This document shows, in pieces, positions 36,133 to 44,946 of a DNA stretch of 64,000 bases. A model generated the notes under the pieces. It saw only the letters and a program-made list of their open reading frames with translations, did not search any database and was not told the DNA's origin. This stretch comes from UBA7803 sp034522075. GTDB taxonomy: Bacteria; Pseudomonadota; Gammaproteobacteria; Pseudomonadales; Azotimanducaceae. Position numbers and translations under genes: made by a program. Numbering within the stretch: position 1 is the first letter of the stretch; each line of letters starts with the position of its first letter. The DNA lies in NCBI GenBank assembly GCA_034522075.1, contig JAXHLO010000006.1, positions 248,001-312,000 on the forward strand. Reading direction: 5' to 3'.

Positions 36133-36167
36133 GAAACGTCTCCGCAGGCAGTTTACCCGCTGGGCCG

Positions 36168-36235
36168 CTCGCGTTGCACCCGCTGCTGGACCCGCGTTGC
36201 ACCCGCTGCTGCACTCGCGTTGCACCCGCGTTGAT
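36168..36235. repeat. 23-bp tandem repeat upstream of ubiA
   Basis: The core GCGTTGCACCC recurs at 36171, 36194 and 36217, a strict 23-base period. Two units are nearly full length and the third ends in a shorter GCGTTGA. It occupies the gap between the divergent ubiA and rubredoxin genes. The period is not a multiple of three, which argues against coding. Confidence 0.85.
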
Positions 36236-36295
36236 TTTTACCGGCCTGGCAAGTAGTTTAGCGCGCTGCTCATTCATCCCACGGGACGACGACGA

Positions 36296-36463
36296 ATGCG
36301 GAAATGGCAGTGCATCGTGTGCGGCTGGATCTATGACGAAGCCGAAGGTTATGAAGAGGAAGGCATCGCCCCCGGTACCCGTTGGGAAGACGTTCCGGAA
36401 GACTTCGTATGCCCGGAGTGCGGCGTCAGTAAAGAAGATTTCGAAATGATCGAAGTCGGCTGA
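36296..36463 (+). CDS. Rubredoxin
   Basis: A 55-residue iron protein with both CxxC knuckles: QCIVCGWIYDEAEG near the start and VCPECGVSKEDFE near the end. The conserved GTRWEDVPEDF lies between. It is an electron carrier with an Fe(SCys)4 centre; its partner (an alkane hydroxylase, oxygen-detoxifying reductase or other) is not shown. Acidic, with no signal peptide. The DAACS symporter gene begins 14 bases after it. A rubredoxin also lies near ubiA in Pseudomonas. Confidence 0.95.
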   Translation: MRKWQCIVCGWIYDEAEGYEEEGIAPGTRWEDVPEDFVCPECGVSKEDFEMIEVG

Positions 36464-36477
36464 GCCGGGAGCAGCCC

Positions 36478-37743
36478 ATGAACCTGACCATTCGAATCCT
36501 CGTCGGCATGTTCGTGGGCATCGTTCTCGGGGTAGTCATACAACAATTCGCCCTGCCCGACTCCCACTGGCTCTACACCATCGGCGTCAACGGCTTCATC
36601 GACGCCGGCGGGCGCATCTTCATCGCCAGCCTGCAGCTCATGGTGGTGCCGCTGGTTCTGGTATCGCTCATCTGCGGCGCTGCCAGTCTCGGCGCTACCG
36701 GCAACATGGGCCGCGTCGGCGGTAAGGCCATCGGTCTGTATCTGGCGACCACGGCCATCGCCATCACCATCGCGTTGAGCCTGGCACTGCTGGTGGACCC
36801 GGGGATGGGCGGCGGCGAGCCGCCCATGGACGTGGAATACGATCCCGGCGAGCCCACCAGCATCAAAGACACCTTGATCGGCATTTTCCCCACCAACCCG
36901 GTGGCCGCCATGGCGGAAGGCAACATGCTGCAGATCATCGTGTTCGCCATTCTGTTCGGCATCGCCGTGAGTCATGCCGGCGAGTCGGGCACCCGGCTGA
37001 TGGGCTTCTTCGAAGACGTCAACGAAGTGCTCATGCGCCTGATCACGGTGCTCATCAAGCTGGCGCCCATTGGCGTGTTCTGCCTGATGACGCGGTTGTT
37101 CGCCACCGAGGGGTTCGACGAGATCTACAAACTCGGTGCCTATTTCCTCACCGTTATCGGTGCGCTGCTGATCCACATGCTGGTGGTTTATCCTCTGTTG
37201 CTGACCTTGCTGGCGCGGCTCAATCCGCTGGTTTTCCTGCGCAAGATGCGCGAACCCATGCTGGTCGGATTCAGCACGGCCTCCAGCGGCGCCACCATTC
37301 CGGTGACTCTGCGCACGGTGGAACACCGGCTGGGGGTGAAGAACGAAGTGGCGTCGTTTTCGGTGCCCCTGGGCGCCACCATCAATATGGACGGCACCGC
37401 CATCATGCAGGGGGTGGCCACGGTGTTCATTGCGCAGTTCTACCAGGTCGGTCTGGACGTGAGCGATTATCTGATGGTGATTCTCACGGCCACCATGGCC
37501 TCCATCGGTACCGCCGGCGTACCCGGAGTCGGACTGATCATGCTGACCATGGTGCTTACCCAGGTGGGCCTGCCGGTGGAAGGCATCATGCTGATCATCG
37601 GCGTCGACCGGCTGCTGGATATGCTGCGGACCGCCGTGAACATTACCGGCGACGGCATGGTAGCCAGCATTGTGGCGCGCACCGAGGACGACATGGATCT
37701 GGCCGTGTTTGACGACCCGGAGGCCGGCAAACTGGTGGATTGA
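36478..37743 (+). CDS. Dicarboxylate/amino acid:cation symporter (DAACS family)
   Basis: Secondary transporter of the GltP/GltT/DctA family, 421 residues. Seen are the hairpin-1 serine motif STASSGATIPVTLRTVE near 262-279 and the NMDGTAIMQG sodium/substrate motif near 303. Hairpin 2 is GTAGVPGVGLIMLTMVL, and the substrate-binding helix 8 is DRLLDMLRTAVNITGDGMVA. The Arg in DRLLDMLRT leaves glutamate/aspartate or C4-dicarboxylates as likely substrates. It follows rubredoxin closely, probably in one transcript. Confidence 0.92.
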   Translation: MNLTIRILVGMFVGIVLGVVIQQFALPDSHWLYTIGVNGFIDAGGRIFIASLQLMVVPLVLVSLICGAASLGATGNMGRVGGKAIGLYLATTAIAITIALSLALLVDPGMGGGEPPMDVEYDPGEPTSIKDTLIGIFPTNPVAAMAEGNMLQIIVFAILFGIAVSHAGESGTRLMGFFEDVNEVLMRLITVLIKLAPIGVFCLMTRLFATEGFDEIYKLGAYFLTVIGALLIHMLVVYPLLLTLLARLNPLVFLRKMREPMLVGFSTASSGATIPVTLRTVEHRLGVKNEVASFSVPLGATINMDGTAIMQGVATVFIAQFYQVGLDVSDYLMVILTATMASIGTAGVPGVGLIMLTMVLTQVGLPVEGIMLIIGVDRLLDMLRTAVNITGDGMVASIVARTEDDMDLAVFDDPEAGKLVD

Positions 37744-37763
37744 GCACCCCGCCGGCGGCAGGT

Positions 37764-39089
37764 TCAACGGCTCAGGTTGCCGGCCAGGTCGTCGAGCTGG
37801 CTGCTCGACTCGTTGAGCAGACGCAGCACCGCCGCGAGATTCTCCTGGCTGAGATCGAGAGCTTCGAGCTCCGCTGCGGCGGGCAGTTCCGGCGGCTGGT
37901 CGGTGAGGCCCTGGCTGCCGAGCAGCTTGCGGGTCAGCCGCAACAGGTGGGCGTAAGTGGCATTGGGCCCTTCGTAGTCGTCCAGATACTGGAAGCGCAC
38001 GGCGTCGGTCACCGTTTCCGGCAGCGACCAGCACTCCAGCAGGGAGGCCGTGAGCAGCTCCCGCGGCATCTGCAGCACGAACTGATCGACGTAGGTATGG
38101 GGCAGGTGGCGGTTGGCCTCCTGCAGGGCGCAGATGGTCACGTACTGGTGGGGAAACACATGGCCCACGACCAGCGTGCCGAAGTTGGCCAGCAGCCCGG
38201 TCAGGTAGCACAGCCCGCTGCCCGGCCGCCGGGAGGCCGGCATCTGTCGGGCCAGCGCCTCCATGGCCGCGGCGGTGAGCACGGCTTCCAGCCAGAACGT
38301 GGGCAGGCCGCGCACGTGGGTGTCCGGCAGGCGCAGGGTCTGGCCCAGGGCCATGCCCAGCGCCATGCTCAGGACGGTGTCGAAACCCAGCACCCGCATG
38401 ACGGCGTCATCGATGGTCCCTGCCGGCGGGTTGGGGTTGTAGAAGCCCGAGTTCGCCCAGCCCATGATGCGCGCGGCGATGCTCGGGTCCGTCTCGATGA
38501 TGCGAACCAGGTCTGCCAGGTCGTAGTTGTCGTCGCTCTGCAGGGCGATGATGCGCCGCGCCGCTTCCGGCAACGGTGGAATGTGCAGAGTCTGGTCGAG
38601 CCTTTCCTGCATGCGCTGGGCCGTGAAGCGTGACAGGGTCACGCCGATCTGCTGGAGATCTTCGCTGCGATCGCCGGTGGTAGGCTCGGCGCCGATGGCT
38701 TCGGTAAAGCGCCCGGTCATCATGGCCAGGTCCGGATCCAGCAGGTCAGAACCCTTGGCCTGAACAAAACTGCCAGGCTCTGTGGTAGCAAGCGCTAACT
38801 TACTTTCCTGGAGCAGCCGCTCTTCGACCACCACGGGCAAGCCGTAGGCGCCCGGCAATGCGGCGGTAGGCTCTTCCACCTGATAGGGGCGAGCGCGCAG
38901 CTCGCGGCCGGTGGCCGTCTGCAGGGCGCCGATGTCGAGCAACGCCTGCTGGGGTACCAGCACCTGCACTTCGCCCCGGGCATCTCCCATGATGACGCTG
39001 CGGACGCGCTCCTCCGCCGGCGGATGGGGATAGGGCTTGAACGACCGCTGCGCGCCGGTGCCGGGTGAAAGCTGCTCGAATGCTGGCAT
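37764..39089 (-). CDS. YbaK-like / HDOD domain signalling protein
   Basis: A 441-residue cytoplasmic protein. Residues about 25-125 resemble a YbaK/aminoacyl-tRNA deacylase-like domain (VQVLVPQQALLDIGALQTATGRELRA). Residues about 165-365 form an HDOD domain (IPPLPEAARRIIAL, IETDPSIAARIMGWANSGFYN, AVMRVLGFDTVLSMALGMALG). HDOD lacks the HD hydrolase metal ligands and usually relays signals. This two-domain arrangement is known in Pseudomonas-like bacteria but its role is not settled. It stands alone, convergent with the DAACS gene. Confidence 0.82.
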   Translation of the reverse strand: MPAFEQLSPGTGAQRSFKPYPHPPAEERVRSVIMGDARGEVQVLVPQQALLDIGALQTATGRELRARPYQVEEPTAALPGAYGLPVVVEERLLQESKLALATTEPGSFVQAKGSDLLDPDLAMMTGRFTEAIGAEPTTGDRSEDLQQIGVTLSRFTAQRMQERLDQTLHIPPLPEAARRIIALQSDDNYDLADLVRIIETDPSIAARIMGWANSGFYNPNPPAGTIDDAVMRVLGFDTVLSMALGMALGQTLRLPDTHVRGLPTFWLEAVLTAAAMEALARQMPASRRPGSGLCYLTGLLANFGTLVVGHVFPHQYVTICALQEANRHLPHTYVDQFVLQMPRELLTASLLECWSLPETVTDAVRFQYLDDYEGPNATYAHLLRLTRKLLGSQGLTDQPPELPAAAELEALDLSQENLAAVLRLLNESSSQLDDLAGNLSR

Positions 39090-39179
39090 AGGGGTGCGTC
39101 CCGATTAATCCGATATCACTGGCAGTATAAGAGTGCCGCGGCGTCTGTGGCGGGGCCCGGGCGGCCGGATGGCCGCCTG

Positions 39180-41225
39180 TTACACGGAAATGTGACCTGT
39201 GTCCGCCGGAGCCCAGGCATGCAGCAGCGCCCGGGCTTCCTCCGGGGCGTCCGCCAGCAGCCGGTCGCCGCGGGCGACCACGGCCGTCATCAGGTGGGCA
39301 TGACGGGACAGGTCGGCGATGCGGAACCCCTGTTCTCCGGTTTGCCGGGTTCCCAGCAGCTCACCTGCACCGCGCAGCGCCAGGTCCTGCTCAGCCAGAT
39401 AGAAGCCGTCCTGACTCTGCCGGATCGCTTTGAGGCGAGCCCGGGCGGTTTCGCTCAAGGGCCCTTTGTAGAGCAGGATGCAGTGGGACGGCGCGTCGCC
39501 GCGGCCCACGCGGCCCCGCAGCTGGTGCAGCTGAGCGAGACCCATGCGCTCCGGATTCTCGATGACCATCAGGGTGGCATTGGGTACGTCGACCCCCACC
39601 TCGATGACGGTAGTCGCTACCAGAAGGCCCAGGCGGCCGGCGGCAAAGGTCTCCATGACCCGGGCCTTCTCGGAACCGGGTAACCTGCCGTGCAGGAGCC
39701 CGATGTTGCTGCCGGGCAACGCCCGGTGCAGGTCGTCGGCCGTGGGCTCCGCCGCTGCCAGATCGAGCTGTTCGGAGGGTTCGATGAGCGGGCATACCCA
39801 ATAGGCCTGACCGCCCCGGGCCAGAACCTGGCGGACCGTGTCGAGCACCTCCCCGCGGCGCGCCGCCGACACCACCCGGGTTTCGATGGGCTGCCGGCCC
39901 GGCGGCAACTCGTCGATGACGGAGACGGCCATATCGGCGTACAGGGCCATGGTCAACGTGCGCGGGATGGGCGTGGCGGTCATGACCAGTTGATGGGGAG
40001 TGCGTCCTTTGTTGCGCAACGCCATGCGCTGATGGACGCCAAAACGATGCTGTTCATCGATGATGGTGAGTGCCAGTCGGGCGAAGTCCACGCCGCTCTG
40101 GAACAGGGCGTGGGTGCCGACGGCCACCAGCGCCGACCCGCTGCTCAGGCGTTCGGCGGCCTCCCGGCGGGCGGCCGCGGTCAGGCTGCCGGTGAGCAGC
40201 ACCACCGGGATGCCCAGTGGTTCGAGCCAGGCGGAGAATTTCAGATAGTGCTGCTCGGCGAGAATCTCGGTGGGCGCCATGAGCGCGGTCTGGGCTCCGT
40301 GCTCGGCGGCGCGGATCGCGGCGAAGGCCGCCACCACGGTCTTGCCCGAGCCCACGTCACCCTGGACCAGGCGCAGCATGGGTGATTGTGCGGCGAGATC
40401 TTCCAGAACTTCCCGCACAACGCGTTTTTGTGCGCCCGTCAGCTCGAAGCCCAGATTGCGCAGCAAGGTCCGGCCGAGCTGGTGCGCCTGGGGCAGGGCC
40501 AGCGTCGTCTGGCGCGCCCGGTCGCGCTGCCGGTGGCGCATGACCAGGTAGTAGGCGGTGAGCTCATCCGCTGCCAGACGCTCCTGGCAGGCGGCGATGT
40601 CGTCAGCCGATGCATCGGCGGGCGGTTCGTGCAGATAGAGCAGGTCCCGGAACGGCGTGCCCGGCTCGTCGGGCCAGTCGAGGGCCCTGACCTGGCTGAC
40701 CAGGCTGCGCAGGCGCTGCTGGGACAAGCCCCGGGTGGTGCGGTAGACGGGTGTCAGACCGTGCGCCAGCGCTGGCGGATCGTGCTCGAAGACGTGATAT
40801 TCGGGGTGGGCCATCTCCAGTCCGGCCGGTCCGAAGCGGACGTCTCCGAAGGCGCGGATGCGCAGGCCCGGTGCCACGAGGGCCTGCTGGCGCCTGGAAA
40901 AGTGGAAGAAACGCAAGGTGAGGAAGCCGCGGCCGTCGGTCAGGGTCACGGTCCAACTGCGGCGCCGGCCGAAGCCGATCTTCGAGTCCACCACCTCGCC
41001 TTCCACCAGGCACTCCCCGTCGCTGCGCAGCTCGTTCAGGGGGACCAGCCGGGAGCGGTCCTGGTAGCGTATGGGCAGGTGCGCCAGCAGGTCGCCCAGG
41101 GTGAAGATGCCCAGCCGTTCCAGCTTGGCTCGCAGGCTCGGCCCGACGCCTTTCAGGGTTTCGACGCCGCGGTCGCGCAGGGTCTCGCCGTCAGGTGCGC
41201 GGGCGCTGGCGCCGGGGCCGGTCAC
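39180..41225 (-). CDS. recG: ATP-dependent DNA helicase RecG
   Basis: Branch-migration helicase that reverses stalled forks. The GTG at 41225 overlaps the ridA stop (GTGA), giving 681 residues. The frame is open another 35 codons, but that stretch is inside ridA. Domains in order: an N-terminal wedge/OB domain (LKGVGPSLRAKLERLGI, FLTLRFFHF), then helicase motifs LVQGDVGSGKTVVA, MAPTEILAEQHY, IIDEQHRFGVHQR, MTATPIPRTL, and the C-terminal QLRGRVGRGDAPSHCILLY. It is the last gene of rpoZ-spoT-ridA-recG. Confidence 0.96.
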   Translation of the reverse strand: MTGPGASARAPDGETLRDRGVETLKGVGPSLRAKLERLGIFTLGDLLAHLPIRYQDRSRLVPLNELRSDGECLVEGEVVDSKIGFGRRRSWTVTLTDGRGFLTLRFFHFSRRQQALVAPGLRIRAFGDVRFGPAGLEMAHPEYHVFEHDPPALAHGLTPVYRTTRGLSQQRLRSLVSQVRALDWPDEPGTPFRDLLYLHEPPADASADDIAACQERLAADELTAYYLVMRHRQRDRARQTTLALPQAHQLGRTLLRNLGFELTGAQKRVVREVLEDLAAQSPMLRLVQGDVGSGKTVVAAFAAIRAAEHGAQTALMAPTEILAEQHYLKFSAWLEPLGIPVVLLTGSLTAAARREAAERLSSGSALVAVGTHALFQSGVDFARLALTIIDEQHRFGVHQRMALRNKGRTPHQLVMTATPIPRTLTMALYADMAVSVIDELPPGRQPIETRVVSAARRGEVLDTVRQVLARGGQAYWVCPLIEPSEQLDLAAAEPTADDLHRALPGSNIGLLHGRLPGSEKARVMETFAAGRLGLLVATTVIEVGVDVPNATLMVIENPERMGLAQLHQLRGRVGRGDAPSHCILLYKGPLSETARARLKAIRQSQDGFYLAEQDLALRGAGELLGTRQTGEQGFRIADLSRHAHLMTAVVARGDRLLADAPEEARALLHAWAPADTGHISV

Positions 41226-41623
41226 GCGCCCGGGGGCAGTGCCATTACCGCATCCACCTCTACGCCGGCGCCGCGGGGCAGGGCCGCCACGCCCAGGGCC
41301 GCGCGGGCCGGATAGGGCTCCTGGAAACATTCGGCCATGACTTCATTGACCACCTGGAAGTTGCCGAGGTCCGTGAGGTAGACGGTCAGTTTCACCAGAT
41401 GGGCCAGGGAGCCGCCGCCGGCCTCCGCAACCGCCGTCAGATTCGCGAAGACCTGGCGGGCCTGTGCGGCAATGTCGCCGGGCACCAGCTCCATGGTTTC
41501 CGGATCGAGGGGGATCTGGCCGGACAGGAAAACCAACTGGCCCACCCGCACGGCCTGGGAATAGGGGCCGATGGCCGCGGGGGCGCGCTCGGTGTGTACG
41601 GGCTGGAAAGGCTGGTCGCTCAT
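41222..41623 (-). CDS. ridA: 2-iminobutanoate/2-iminopropanoate deaminase RidA
   Basis: Trimeric YjgF-family enzyme that hydrolyses reactive enamines/imines released by PLP enzymes. The 133 residues include AIGPYSQAVRVGQLVFLSGQIPLDP and the active-site arginine in PARAALGVAALPRGAGVEVDAVM. It lies between spoT and recG, the place taken by trmH in E. coli but by ridA in Pseudomonas. 15 bases separate it from spoT. Confidence 0.95.
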   Translation of the reverse strand: MSDQPFQPVHTERAPAAIGPYSQAVRVGQLVFLSGQIPLDPETMELVPGDIAAQARQVFANLTAVAEAGGGSLAHLVKLTVYLTDLGNFQVVNEVMAECFQEPYPARAALGVAALPRGAGVEVDAVMALPPGA

Positions 41624-41638
41624 GCTGTCTCCCGGTTA

Positions 41639-43981
41639 TCAGGAACCGACTCGATGAATGGCGACGATGTCGCCGGTGGCGCGCAGGCGGCGCATCACCC
41701 GGGCCAGGTGATTGCGGTGGCGCACCGACACGTCGAGGCTGACGCTGGTGACCTCGGCGTTGCGCTCTTCCACGTTGATGGCGTCGACTCCGGCGTCCGC
41801 TTCGGATACCGCCGCGGCAATGCTGGCGATCATACCTTTCTTGCGGTGCACGTCGATGCGCAGGAAGGTGAGGAACTCCGCTTTGGTAGCGGCGGCCCAA
41901 TGGGCCGGGATGATGTCGCGTCCGCCCCGCCGCCGGCGGATCTCCACCATGTTGGGACAGGTTTCGACGTGCACTACGAAGCCTTTGCCCGGGGTCATGT
42001 GACCGACGATGGCATCGCCGGGGATAGGGCCGCAGCAGCGGCCGTAATTGATGACCAGCCCTTCGCCGCCGCGAATGGCCACCGGCCCGCCGCTGTCCAC
42101 GGTGATGCCGGTGGCGTCCGGGTCACCGGCCGCCAGCAACTGCTGGGCCACCACATAGGCCATGAGCTCGCCGTTGCCGATGGCCTGCAGCAGTTCCTCG
42201 AGCCGGCGCACACCGAACTCCTTGAATACCCGGCGCAGGCGGCGGAAATCCAGGTCGTTGATGCTCTTGTCGGCGCTGGCCAGGGAGCGGTTCAGCAGGC
42301 GCCGGCCGAAGGCGATGGAATCCGCCGCCTGCTGCACCTTGAGCGCCTGGCGGATACCGGTGCGCGCTTTGCTGGAGACGACGAAAGTGAGCCAGTCCGG
42401 GTTGGGCCGGGCCTCCGGGGCGGTGATGACCTCCACGCTCTGGCCGCTCTGCAGCTGCTGGGACAGCGGCGCCAGGTTGCGGTCGATGCGGCAGGCCACA
42501 CAGTGATTGCCGATGTCCGTGTGCACGGCATAGGCGAAATCCACCGCACAGGCCCCCCGGGGCAGCTCCATGATGTGGCCTTTGGGGGTAAAGACATAGA
42601 CCTCGTCGGGGAACAGGTCGATCTTCAGACTTTCGATGAACTCCAGCGGATTGCCCGCCTTCTGCTGCAGGTCGAGCAGGTCGCGCACCCACTGCCGGGC
42701 ACGCTGCTGGCTGCTGTGGAAGTCGTCGCTGGTGGTCTTGTACAGCCAGTGGCCGGCAATGCCGTTTTCCGCTACCGCCTCCATGTGCCGGGTGCGGATC
42801 TGCACTTCGATGGGCACGCCGTGCATGCCGAACAAGGTGGTATGCAGCGACTGGTAGCCGTTCACCTTGGGAATGGCCACATAGTCCTTGAAGCGCCCCG
42901 CCACCGGCTTGTAGAGGTTGTGCACGACGCCGAGCGCGCGATAGCAGTCGTCCACCTGGTCCACGACCACCCGGAAACCGAACACGTCCATGATTTCGGC
43001 GAACGACTTGTGCTGGGTCTTCATCTTCCGGTAGATGGAATAGAGGTGCTTCTCGCGGCCGAACACCTCCGCGTCGATGTCTTCCTGCTTGAACGCCTCG
43101 GCGATAGTTTTGCGCAGCTCTTCCATGAGCTCCTTGCGGTTGCCGCGCGCGGCTCTGACGGCACGTTCGATACGGTCGGCGCGCAGTGGATACAGCGCGC
43201 GGAAACCCAGCTCTTCGAATTCCACCTTGATGTGGTGAATGCCCAGGCGATTGGCGATGGGGGCGTAGAAATCCAGGGTTTCCCGGGCGATGCGTTTACG
43301 CTGCTCGTGAGACATGACGCCGATGGTGCGCATGTTGTGCAGCCGGTCGGCGAGCTTTACCACGATGACGCGGATGTCCTTGGCCATGGCCATGGCCATC
43401 TTCTGGAAGTTCTCGGCCTGGGCCTCGGCGCGGCTGCGGAAGATGGTGGAAAGCTTCGACACGCCGTCGACGATCTGAGCCACGGATTCGCCGTAACGGT
43501 CGCCGAGGTTGGCTTTGCCGACGTCGGTGTCCTCGATGACGTCGTGCAGCAGCGCCGCCATCACCGTTTCGTGATCCATGCGCATGTGCGCGAGGATATT
43601 GGCCACGGCCAGCGGATGGGTGATGTAGGGGTGCCCGGTACGGCGCCATTGGCCTTCATGGGCCTCGGCCGCGTAGGCATAGGCGTCGCGCACCAGCGCG
43701 ATAGCGTCGGCTTCCAGATAATTGGCCAGGTTGGCGCACAGGTCTTCGATGGATACGGGGTTGGCGACCGCGGGCCGCCGGGCCTGCTCGGCGAGCTGGG
43801 CGACGAAATACGACTCGTTCTGCGCCGGGCGCTTACCGGACTTACGCCGGCGCGGCTTGCCGTTGGCGGCGGCACCCGCCGGCAGGTTGCGGGATTCGCT
43901 GGTGGTAGATCGGGACGATGCGCGGCTGCGACCGGCCTTGGCTGGACGTGCGGATAGTTTAGGCGTCGCGGGCTTCGTCAT
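41639..43981 (-). CDS. spoT: Bifunctional (p)ppGpp synthetase/hydrolase SpoT
   Basis: Stringent-response enzyme. The 780 residues are longer than the roughly 700 usual. An N-terminal tail of about 55-60 residues is basic and rich in Ser, Arg, Ala and Pro, with no homology I recognise. After it come the HD hydrolase domain (HPLAVANIL, LLHDVIEDT near 146), the synthetase domain (RFKDYVAIPKVNGYQSLHT), TGS (VYVFTPKGHIMELPRG), a zinc-finger/helical part (YGRCCGPIPGD), and a C-terminal ACT domain. An intact HD motif means pppGpp hydrolysis is retained. The ATG at 43981 overlaps the rpoZ end by 23 bases. Confidence 0.96.
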   Translation of the reverse strand: MTKPATPKLSARPAKAGRSRASSRSTTSESRNLPAGAAANGKPRRRKSGKRPAQNESYFVAQLAEQARRPAVANPVSIEDLCANLANYLEADAIALVRDAYAYAAEAHEGQWRRTGHPYITHPLAVANILAHMRMDHETVMAALLHDVIEDTDVGKANLGDRYGESVAQIVDGVSKLSTIFRSRAEAQAENFQKMAMAMAKDIRVIVVKLADRLHNMRTIGVMSHEQRKRIARETLDFYAPIANRLGIHHIKVEFEELGFRALYPLRADRIERAVRAARGNRKELMEELRKTIAEAFKQEDIDAEVFGREKHLYSIYRKMKTQHKSFAEIMDVFGFRVVVDQVDDCYRALGVVHNLYKPVAGRFKDYVAIPKVNGYQSLHTTLFGMHGVPIEVQIRTRHMEAVAENGIAGHWLYKTTSDDFHSSQQRARQWVRDLLDLQQKAGNPLEFIESLKIDLFPDEVYVFTPKGHIMELPRGACAVDFAYAVHTDIGNHCVACRIDRNLAPLSQQLQSGQSVEVITAPEARPNPDWLTFVVSSKARTGIRQALKVQQAADSIAFGRRLLNRSLASADKSINDLDFRRLRRVFKEFGVRRLEELLQAIGNGELMAYVVAQQLLAAGDPDATGITVDSGGPVAIRGGEGLVINYGRCCGPIPGDAIVGHMTPGKGFVVHVETCPNMVEIRRRRGGRDIIPAHWAAATKAEFLTFLRIDVHRKKGMIASIAAAVSEADAGVDAINVEERNAEVTSVSLDVSVRHRNHLARVMRRLRATGDIVAIHRVGS

Positions 43982-44231
43982 CTCCTGTGCCGAAAGTCAC
44001 TTCCATCCGCTCATCGTCGGTGGAGGCATCCTGCTCGTCAAGCATTTCCTCGTTGATGACGCCGGCGGCGATCTCCCGCAGCGCGATGACGGTTGGCTTG
44101 TCGTTCTCCTCGGCAACCAGCGCTTCGGTACCGAAACGGCGCAGCTGGCGGGCCCGGCGGGTCGCCAGCATCACCAGCTCGAACCGGTTGTCCACATGCT
44201 CCAGACAATCTTCAACGGTGATGCGTGCCAT
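43959..44231 (-). CDS. rpoZ: RNA polymerase omega subunit
   Basis: A 90-residue assembly factor for RNA polymerase; it also forms part of a ppGpp-binding site. It begins MARITVEDCLEHVDNRFELVMLATRRARQL with the conserved NRFELV motif and has the KPTVIALREIAAG block, then an acidic tail. It overlaps spoT by 23 bases. A good promoter lies 34 bases upstream of its start. Confidence 0.96.
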   Translation of the reverse strand: MARITVEDCLEHVDNRFELVMLATRRARQLRRFGTEALVAEENDKPTVIALREIAAGVINEEMLDEQDASTDDERMEVTFGTGDDEARDA

Positions 44232-44264
44232 AACGGTCCTGTGGTGGGATTCGAAGGGAGCGCG

Positions 44265-44293
44265 AGTGTAGCGGCCGCGTGCGGCGCAATCAA
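44265..44293 (-). promoter_or_regulatory. sigma70-type promoter for rpoZ-spoT
   Basis: On the minus strand TTGATT (44288-44293), a 17-base spacer and TACACT (44265-44270) lie 34 bases upstream of rpoZ, inside the 82-base gap after gmk. It would allow rpoZ-spoT-ridA-recG to be transcribed independently of gmk. Confidence 0.65.
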
Positions 44294-44313
44294 GGACGGT
44301 GTCGTGGGCCGGC

Positions 44314-44946
44314 CTAACGCAGCAGCTCGTCGATGAGCCCCTGCAGCCCGGCGGTCTGGCGTTCCAGGCGCAGGCGTTCGGCGCGGACGATGCAGGCCAG
44401 GTCGGTGAGCGCCGTCTCGAAATCGTCGTTCACCACCAGATAATCGTAGTCGCGATAATGCGACATCTCCCAACGCGCCTTGTCCAGGCGGTGCCGGATG
44501 ACGCTGTCGTCGTCTTCGCCGCGGCCGGTGAGCCGGCTCTGCAGTGCCGCCGTTGACGGCGGCAGAATGAAAATGCTGACGGTGCCGGGAAAGCGGCCGC
44601 GCACCTGGGCGGCGCCCTGAAAATCGATTTCCAGGATGACGTCGCGGCCCTGGCGTAGTTCGCCTTCCACAGCGGCTGCCGAGGTCCCGTAACGGTTGCC
44701 GAACACTTCCGCGTTCTCGAGAAACTCGCCGGCGTCGATCATGGCCTTGAAGCGGGCTTCGTCGACGAAGTGATAGTTGACGCCGTCGCGCTCCCGGGCA
44801 CGCCGTTGCCGGGTGGTGTGGGACACCGAGACCACCAGCCGGGGATCGCGGTCGAGCAGTGCCGTGACCAGGCTGGTCTTGCCGGCCCCCGATGGCGCGG
44901 AGACGATGAGCAGCATGCCGCGGCCTGTCGCTGCCTCGGGGTTCAT
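44314..44946 (-). CDS. gmk: Guanylate kinase
   Basis: Phosphorylates GMP to GDP. The 210 residues show the P-loop SAPSGAGKTSLV near 14-25, the GMP-binding SHTTRQRRARERDGVNYHF near 39-57 and VILEIDFQGAAQVR. The start ATG overlaps the yicC stop (ATGA), so gmk is coupled to yicC. It is followed by rpoZ, the usual partner. Confidence 0.96.
   Translation of the reverse strand: MNPEAATGRGMLLIVSAPSGAGKTSLVTALLDRDPRLVVSVSHTTRQRRARERDGVNYHFVDEARFKAMIDAGEFLENAEVFGNRYGTSAAAVEGELRQGRDVILEIDFQGAAQVRGRFPGTVSIFILPPSTAALQSRLTGRGEDDDSVIRHRLDKARWEMSHYRDYDYLVVNDDFETALTDLACIVRAERLRLERQTAGLQGLIDELLR

Noticed and set aside
41195..43957. Long open frame (about 920 codons) on the plus strand opposite spoT
   Set aside because: It is the antisense shadow of a GC-rich conserved gene; its translation is rich in Gly, His, Gln and Val with no recognisable domain.
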